Source: Fasciolopsis buskii | Lineage: Eukaryota; Platyhelminthes; Trematoda; Plagiorchiida; Fasciolidae | Direction: 5' to 3' | Length of the DNA stretch: 64,000 bases | Assembly: GCA_008360955.1 (NCBI GenBank) | Contig: LUCM01005630.1 | Span: 1 to 64,000, forward strand | Shown: positions 58,931 to 64,000 of the stretch, one piece after another | Position numbering within the stretch: the first letter of the stretch is position 1 | Layout of the letters: each line of letters begins with the position of its first letter | The notes under the pieces: model-generated | The model's input: only the letters and a program-made list of their open reading frames with translations | What the model was told of the DNA's origin: nothing | The model's database searches: none | Translations under genes and position numbers: made by a program

Positions 58931-61102
58931 ATCCCCTTCTGTTGCATTCTGCTGTTCTTCTCTGCAACTGACCGGCTGTTTGTTCAAGGTAATTTGCCAG
59001 ACCTTTATTACAAATGACTTGGTAAATACAAGTGATTTTGTCTTGTTACTGGATGCTTTTGCCTTGTGAAGTGGTGCTTCAGGGTATGATAAATAAGGCC
59101 AACTATGTCTATACTGAAGTCTCTGAGGTCTTCTGCGATTGCCTCTTAAGTGACCAGTATTTGCTTACCGTTGGAACACGTGCACCTTCTAGGAATTCGT
59201 AGAGTATGGAGGGAAAATGTTATCATCACTGCTGAGTTTATGCTTCTTGCAATGAAACTCAGAACTCAGCTGCATGATACTACACCAAAATTCAAAGGTT
59301 AACGTGGCCGCATATGCGTGGCTCATACCTACAGTTCGGCACTTGTCTACAAAGTAGTTATCGGCTTCAAGTCAGGTCGAGGTAACCAGCCTATAATTTG
59401 GATTAAAGTTAGGAAAACTCCAACCAGTCAACTGTTCCGAAATGGAAGTGCTCGGTTACCTTGTTGGGGTTCTCGAGATCCAGCAACGTAATCGGTGAAG
59501 ACTAAACGACATTTCTGAAAGTCCTTGTCAACACAAAAGATTCGTCTGAAATATTTTCATATAATCCTAACTTCTAGCTATCGTCTTAATTTCTTACACC
59601 GGCCATTTTATTCCCCAGCGGCTCGTGTAGTCTGAAAGCGATAAAAATCAGAGTATATCAATGAAAAGGTAATGATTTACATGGACCGACTGACTACAGT
59701 ATAACCTCAGACAATCCGGTTAAAAATTGATTCTTTTGGCCAAACCGTTGCACGCATCCTCACTTCTGTTGCCCGGGTATTTTTATTATTAATATTAATA
59801 ATACTGGCAATAGTGATAACCTTATACCTCCTTTATTTTTACGTTATAAATGTAAGTTGTATCTGGGATGCTTTTGAATGGTAAATTTGACCAGGGTGGC
59901 AGGATTCCAACGCGTCACGTTTACGTCCGTACTCCACGACATTATCCGCTTGGTTTTCGCCGGCCTTGTTATTGCCTCAGATGGTAACACACTGGCTGTT
60001 AGATGTGTACTCTTTATTTGCCCTGCTGGTTTTAAGGTCTCCCGAGGATTGCATTTTAGTCCAGCTGTTCCTTAGTCGCATGTTCTACTCTTAGCTAACC
60101 ATACAATAGTTGTGTACCATAAGGCTGTCAGAATTCCACCAGCTATAGCGGCCGAGAGCTAAAGTTGCCCATTGACAAATGCTTCTTTTGTCATCTGCGG
60201 ACAGACCATTTTCTTGCAAGACAGTGGTGCTTTATAAATTTGAAAACATGCAAGTTGCAGATTGCAATTCCAAGATTCTTACGGCACTCTTGAACCCTAG
60301 TAATCAATCTGTCGCCGTATTAAATGACCTTTCGGCAAGGTGAAAACGGGAGCAAATTCGTTTGAACAAAAAGCACTGTAATGACCACCCCAAATGACCA
60401 TTACCATCGAATGCATCGTAATGAGGAATAAATTCGTAGTTTAGTAACTGGTTGCCTCAGCGAATAAGATATCCGCTATTCATCCATCAAAATCAGTGCT
60501 TTCAGGGACCAAAGAATAAGAAACCAGCTTCATTAGACGGACTAGAAGCTCTGCTACTCCGGATGCAAACAACCACCAAGTTTCTCTGAATAAAATAACG
60601 GTTGTCCGCAAATTTACCGCGTACAGAATATGTTTGTTTTACCACAAATGCTAACGAAAACTGTCCGAAACTAGCAATCTCTTATCGAAGCAAAATCGGC
60701 CAGCGACCTATTGTTCATTCAGCTTTGTCCAATGATACTGATGACAAGTCTTCTTAAATTTCTACTTCTTGGATTGATCATTGACGAGGAACCAGCACAT
60801 ACGGCTCAAACTCCGTATCGTCATTTCGGTCAGTTAGAGCAACAGTTAACATGACCTAGTGTCTTGTTGTTTTAATTGGTTCTTACTCTGAACCTTTCAG
60901 TTCAATAATTAGTGTTTTCACTGTCTTCAGCAAAACAGACGTCACGTAAGTGACTTTCCGACCACTGTCATTCACTCGCTGAGGGTATTCTGTGATTCAG
61001 CAACTTGCACGTAACCGGCGAATTTCATTTTCGCTGCTCCGCCGATTTCGAACTTGTTTCACATCAACTTGAAAGTCTTCAGATAATCCAAAGCTGAAAA
61101 AT
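58931..61102. other. Non-coding stretch downstream of the gypsy integrase
   Basis: Probably includes the integrase C terminus and 3' LTR of the gypsy element, but neither is readable. A 65-codon frame at 59878-60075 (+) shows no domain. An A/T repeat (TTATTATTAATATTAATAAT) occurs near 59783. Confidence 0.35.
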
Positions 61103-61130
61103 TTATATATATATATATATATGTATATAT
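61103..61130. repeat. (AT)n microsatellite
   Basis: Alternating TA dinucleotides interrupted once by G. It lies about 100 bp upstream of repeat R1 copy d. Confidence 0.9.
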
Positions 61131-61227
61131 AGGTTCATTGTTCTCTTTACTGTCGGGCCAAAATGATGAATGATGCTACGAAGCACGAACAACATTTTCT
61201 TTTCAGTGGTGTGATTTCACATACCGA

Positions 61228-61715
61228 TGGATGAAGAAAATTTGCCCCCAACGAAGCACACGACTGGTTTGGCGGTTATTATCACTCTTCACCTATGCGC
61301 ATCCGCTATTATTGCGTCCAACCATCCCTATGATAGTGCGCTGTGCTCCTTTTTTAGTTTCTCACTGGAATCTCATTTGAATCGTTAGGAGCGTTTATGG
61401 ATGACAAGAAGAATACGCATTCCTAAAAAGCGGCAAAAATCACGAAACCGGCCGTGTGCTTCGTTCGGGGTAAATTTTCTTCATCCATCCGTATGCGAAA
61501 TATACTACTGAGAAGAAAAGCCAATATCCATGTCAAAACCAATAACAATAACAATACCCATACCAGTACCAATACCACTTTCGCCTTCTGTCCCCTTTCC
61601 CAATCTCAGCCTTTCCTGACCGACGAAAATCCTACCACAAATCAATATGTGAGTCATAAATCGACTTACCATCCATTCACGCTCCTAACAATTCAAATGA
61701 GATTCCAGTGAGCAG
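61228..61715. repeat. Repeat family R1, copy d (inverted pair)
   Basis: Positions about 61228-61393 are R1 in minus orientation, ending with the tail CTCACTGGAATCTCATTTGA, ATCGTTAGGAGCG. Orientation flips at about 61395, and a nearly complete plus unit runs to 61715: AAAGCGGCAAAAATCACGAA, TGCTTCGTTCGGGGTAAATT, ATATACTACTGAGAAGAAAA, a CCAATA-type simple repeat near 61530-61580, CCTGACCGACGAAAATCC, CACGCTCCTAACAATTCAAA, TGAGATTCCAGTGAG. The two halves form an inverted repeat of about 80 bp (roughly 61230-61320 against 61400-61481). The plus unit gives the best estimate of unit length, about 320-350 bp. Confidence 0.8.
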
Positions 61716-62058
61716 AAACAACTTTAATTCCACGGGGCACATAGAGTGAATTATTGATTGGAGAAATGTCGACTTTCAAAACCTCAGAACTCAAATGCTA
61801 GGCTGCTGAATGGGCCGATAATACATGTAAAGTGAGCGGACAAATTAAGTCAAGGCTCCCAATGGACCCTCCAATTCGGCATAAAGACCAGGCTATCATC
61901 GGAGACCCGGCCATTATCTAAGCAATGACGGAAGAAGTGAGAATTTAAATAGAAGGAATCTGTCATTTTATTTTCCCCCATTTCGAACTCAGTGGACCAG
62001 TTTCACTCGTTGCACCAATTGCATGCCCACGGCAATTTAGCTGTGCCACTTCCTAATT
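61716..62058. other. Non-coding spacer, nothing assigned
   Basis: No ORF, repeat or RNA recognised between R1 copy d and the hairpin repeat. Confidence 0.4.
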
Positions 62059-62198
62059 GTGAATGATATAATGTTTATAACACAGCGTTGTTGGTAGATG
62101 TAATGCGCCAACGTTTCGATTACCGTGGGTAGTCTTTCTCAAGGCAAGATTGTAAAACTTGCCAACAACGCTGTTTTATTAACATTACATCATTCTCA
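62059..62198 (-). repeat. PLE-terminus-like hairpin with three-way-junction shape
   Basis: CAGCGTTGTTGG (62083-62094) is the exact inverted repeat of CCAACAACGCTG (62162-62173), and similarity continues outward (GAATGATATAATGTTTATAA against TTATTAACATTACATCATTC). Inside are two smaller hairpins: GGCAAG/CTTGCC (62143-62148 and 62158-62163) and GATTACC/GGTAGTC (62118-62124 and 62128-62134, one wobble). Read on the minus strand the order is outer stem, hairpin, CTTGAGAAA, hairpin, GAAACGTTGG, outer stem. This resembles hammerhead-ribozyme topology seen at PLE termini, but the CUGANGA box is not matched. A diverged single-arm copy lies at 28421-28530. Confidence 0.65.
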
Positions 62199-64000
62199 AT
62201 TAAAATCAATACATGGCTCATCGGTTTCTTGATACACTCCCTACATCATTTGGTCCTGATATGTGCGAATTCCTGTCCGAATTGCTGTCAGTTTTTGGCA
62301 AAATGCTTTCAGATGTTGACAGACTTTAACTAGTCCCGTGTGGTCAACTGAGGCAGTCCAAAATAACCCGTTTCCCGTGCAGTAGCGACAGGAAGACGAA
62401 CTGTTCAAAATCCCAAACATGCTTAATATGCTGACAAAGTTAAAATAACTAAGTTCGCTGCTACAGTATACAAAATAGCACATTAAGCCACAGATTATTT
62501 TATTGCTATTAAACAGTGCAGTCTCGAATGCTTATTACTAGTGCGCTCATGTATTTGTTCTTTAGACACTGATTGACATCGCGCCTTGTGTGACAGCAAT
62601 GAACACACGCCATTCGTGAGAAATCATTTCAGCACACTTCGATTCCTCTCCAAGCATGAAACAGCACGACTGTGTACAAATCGGTGGACGGCTGTGCAGT
62701 TAATCCAGTCAACCAACATTCACAGAAAGCACATCCATTACAGCATGGTAATGTGAGCATGGAACCAATATTTAAATGAGGCCCGAGTGACTGGAACAAA
62801 CGTGTATTGCACACTCAGTTCAGTGGTGCATGTGTTGATTTGCATTAGTAGTCGTTAGGAGAAAATAACCGTTGCTATCTCTACCCAGTTCAGTCGGTCC
62901 GCTCGGGTCTAGTTCACTTCAGGTCTGCTTGCACGAACAAGAACAACCTATACACATCTTAATGGACAGTACGATTTTCCATTATTAGCCATCGTCAAGT
63001 GAGATGCTTAGACCGATTTAGTTTGAGGCTCAGAGCCTCTAGCATTCACTAACTCTCGTTTTTAGTCTTCCTTTCGGGCGACGCACGTGCTACCAGATTC
63101 AGACCAAATTATGGACTGCTGCTCGAAATTTGTCGAGATACTGGAACTTCCTTTGAAGCTTAAAATCAACCTGTGTAGCTTCGTGTTTATTTTTTCTGGT
63201 TTCCATTGAGATTGTTTAGCCTGAGCCGATTTCGCTTTCCAAGGCGATAAAACGATTGAAAGAATGAGATAACTGTGAATATGCAATAAACCCAAGTTAG
63301 TTATAACTGTTGCTTTTAGAACAAAGAATTTGAATAATCCATGAAGACAAAAAACCCTTATTTGGCATCATATATTCTTGACTGTGAACATCACTCTAAT
63401 TTAATAGTGTGAACCTCTTGCTAAAGGTCTTCGAGGAGTTTTCCTAAAGTTGTTTTGGCCAAAATTTTGCTTTACAGAATAATCAATCTTCATGCATTTT
63501 TCCTCTCTATGTCTAACTCTTGTTCAGTCAGTAAAAATCAAATTAACCTTAATTCGTAGTGCTCAGACGGGAATGCATACTAGTATAAACCAGCTACGTT
63601 TACCAGAACAACGACATCACCCTTTTCCAAACGGAATAATTGGCTCAATCTTTAGAAATCTACAATCATGAGTATTTTGGTTCATCGATCCGTACAACGG
63701 CCTTTGAATAGCTTTGTTTCACTGTCTTAACTTCACCCACTAAAGATCATGTCATAGATTGAAACCATGAATGAAGAAACTAGTGATGATTTTTTCTGGC
63801 GGTCACACAAATGCACCACCAGTGGATGCAACTTTGAAAGCTTTCCAAACCGATGACTCGCTGGGTTTTAAAATTCCATAAGGTAGAAACAGTTAATCTG
63901 GTTGACCTGCTACGTTTGTACTTTCGCAGTGCAAAAATACAGGGACATCCGTCACTTACGGTTAGGACACACGTGTGCATTGCTTTACCACAAACTATGA
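62199..64000. other. Non-coding stretch, nothing assigned
   Basis: Only short minus-strand frames (62241-62483, 62629-62814, 63062-63295, 63780-63980), none with a recognisable domain. No dispersed family of this window was seen. Confidence 0.4.

Noticed and set aside
62059..62198. Intact hammerhead ribozyme
   Set aside because: The stems and GAAA are present, but the CUGANGA strand reads CTTGAGA and no UH cleavage position fits, so it is reported only as a hammerhead-like remnant.

Overview
The window looks like nuclear DNA of a metazoan with a large, repeat-rich, moderately AT-rich genome. A parasitic flatworm is the best guess, perhaps a diphyllobothriidean tapeworm. The guess rests on the mix of elements: Penelope-like elements, Ty3/gypsy and BEL/Pao LTR elements, a LINE of the endonuclease/reverse-transcriptase type, and a tRNA-derived SINE. 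No marker gene settles the taxon. Nothing prokaryotic is visible: there are no operons, and no ribosome-binding sites in front of long ORFs. Almost every ORF of 60-150 codons looks like a chance opening.

Only two long intact reading frames stand out. One is a 376-codon intronless ORF at 43980-45110 (-), encoding a GNAT acetyltransferase that appears to hold two spermidine/spermine-acetyltransferase-like domains in tandem. It is the only convincing host gene, with a CpG-rich segment upstream and an ATTAAA signal downstream. The other is the reverse transcriptase of a Penelope-like element (PLE) at 7509-8831 (+). It keeps its core motifs but lacks the GIY-YIG endonuclease.

Layout from left to right: SINE (1.5 kb); repeat family R1 copy a (4.5-4.85 kb); PLE RT (7.5-8.8 kb); Ty3/gypsy protease scrap (9.2-9.4 kb, -); BEL/Pao integrase remnant (10.2-11.6 kb, -) with a perfect 17-bp hairpin; R1 copy b (14.1-14.8 kb); SINE (15.3 kb); internally deleted LINE (19.4-20.6 kb, +); LINE 3' half (22.8-23.8 kb, -); PLE-terminus-like motif (28.4 kb) and SINE (28.8 kb); an unassigned repeat pair (35.2 and 40.5 kb) around a GATA microsatellite (36.8 kb); PLE thumb plus decayed GIY-YIG (39.7-40.3 kb, +); the GNAT gene (44-45.1 kb, -); decayed PLE (49.1-50.3 kb, -); a CpG-rich segment (52.2-52.7 kb); R1 copy c (52.8-53.0 kb); Ty3/gypsy protease scrap (53.2-53.6 kb, -); LINE 3' end (55.1-55.7 kb, +); a nearly complete but heavily decayed Ty3/gypsy pol (56.4-58.9 kb, +); R1 copy d (61.2-61.7 kb); and a PLE-terminus-like hairpin (62.06-62.2 kb).

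The most interesting unexplained signal is family R1. It is an apparently non-coding unit of about 350 bp, found at four loci both as tail-to-head (tandem) junctions and as inverted pairs. Each copy holds a hammerhead-ribozyme-like core: CTGAAGA, a short stem II, then GAAA. Stem II pairing is preserved by different bases in different copies. Tandem units with a hammerhead-like core in a genome rich in PLEs suggest retrozyme-like non-autonomous elements. However, I could not locate a canonical cleavage site, so this remains a hypothesis. All assignments were made by reading translations by eye, without database searches.
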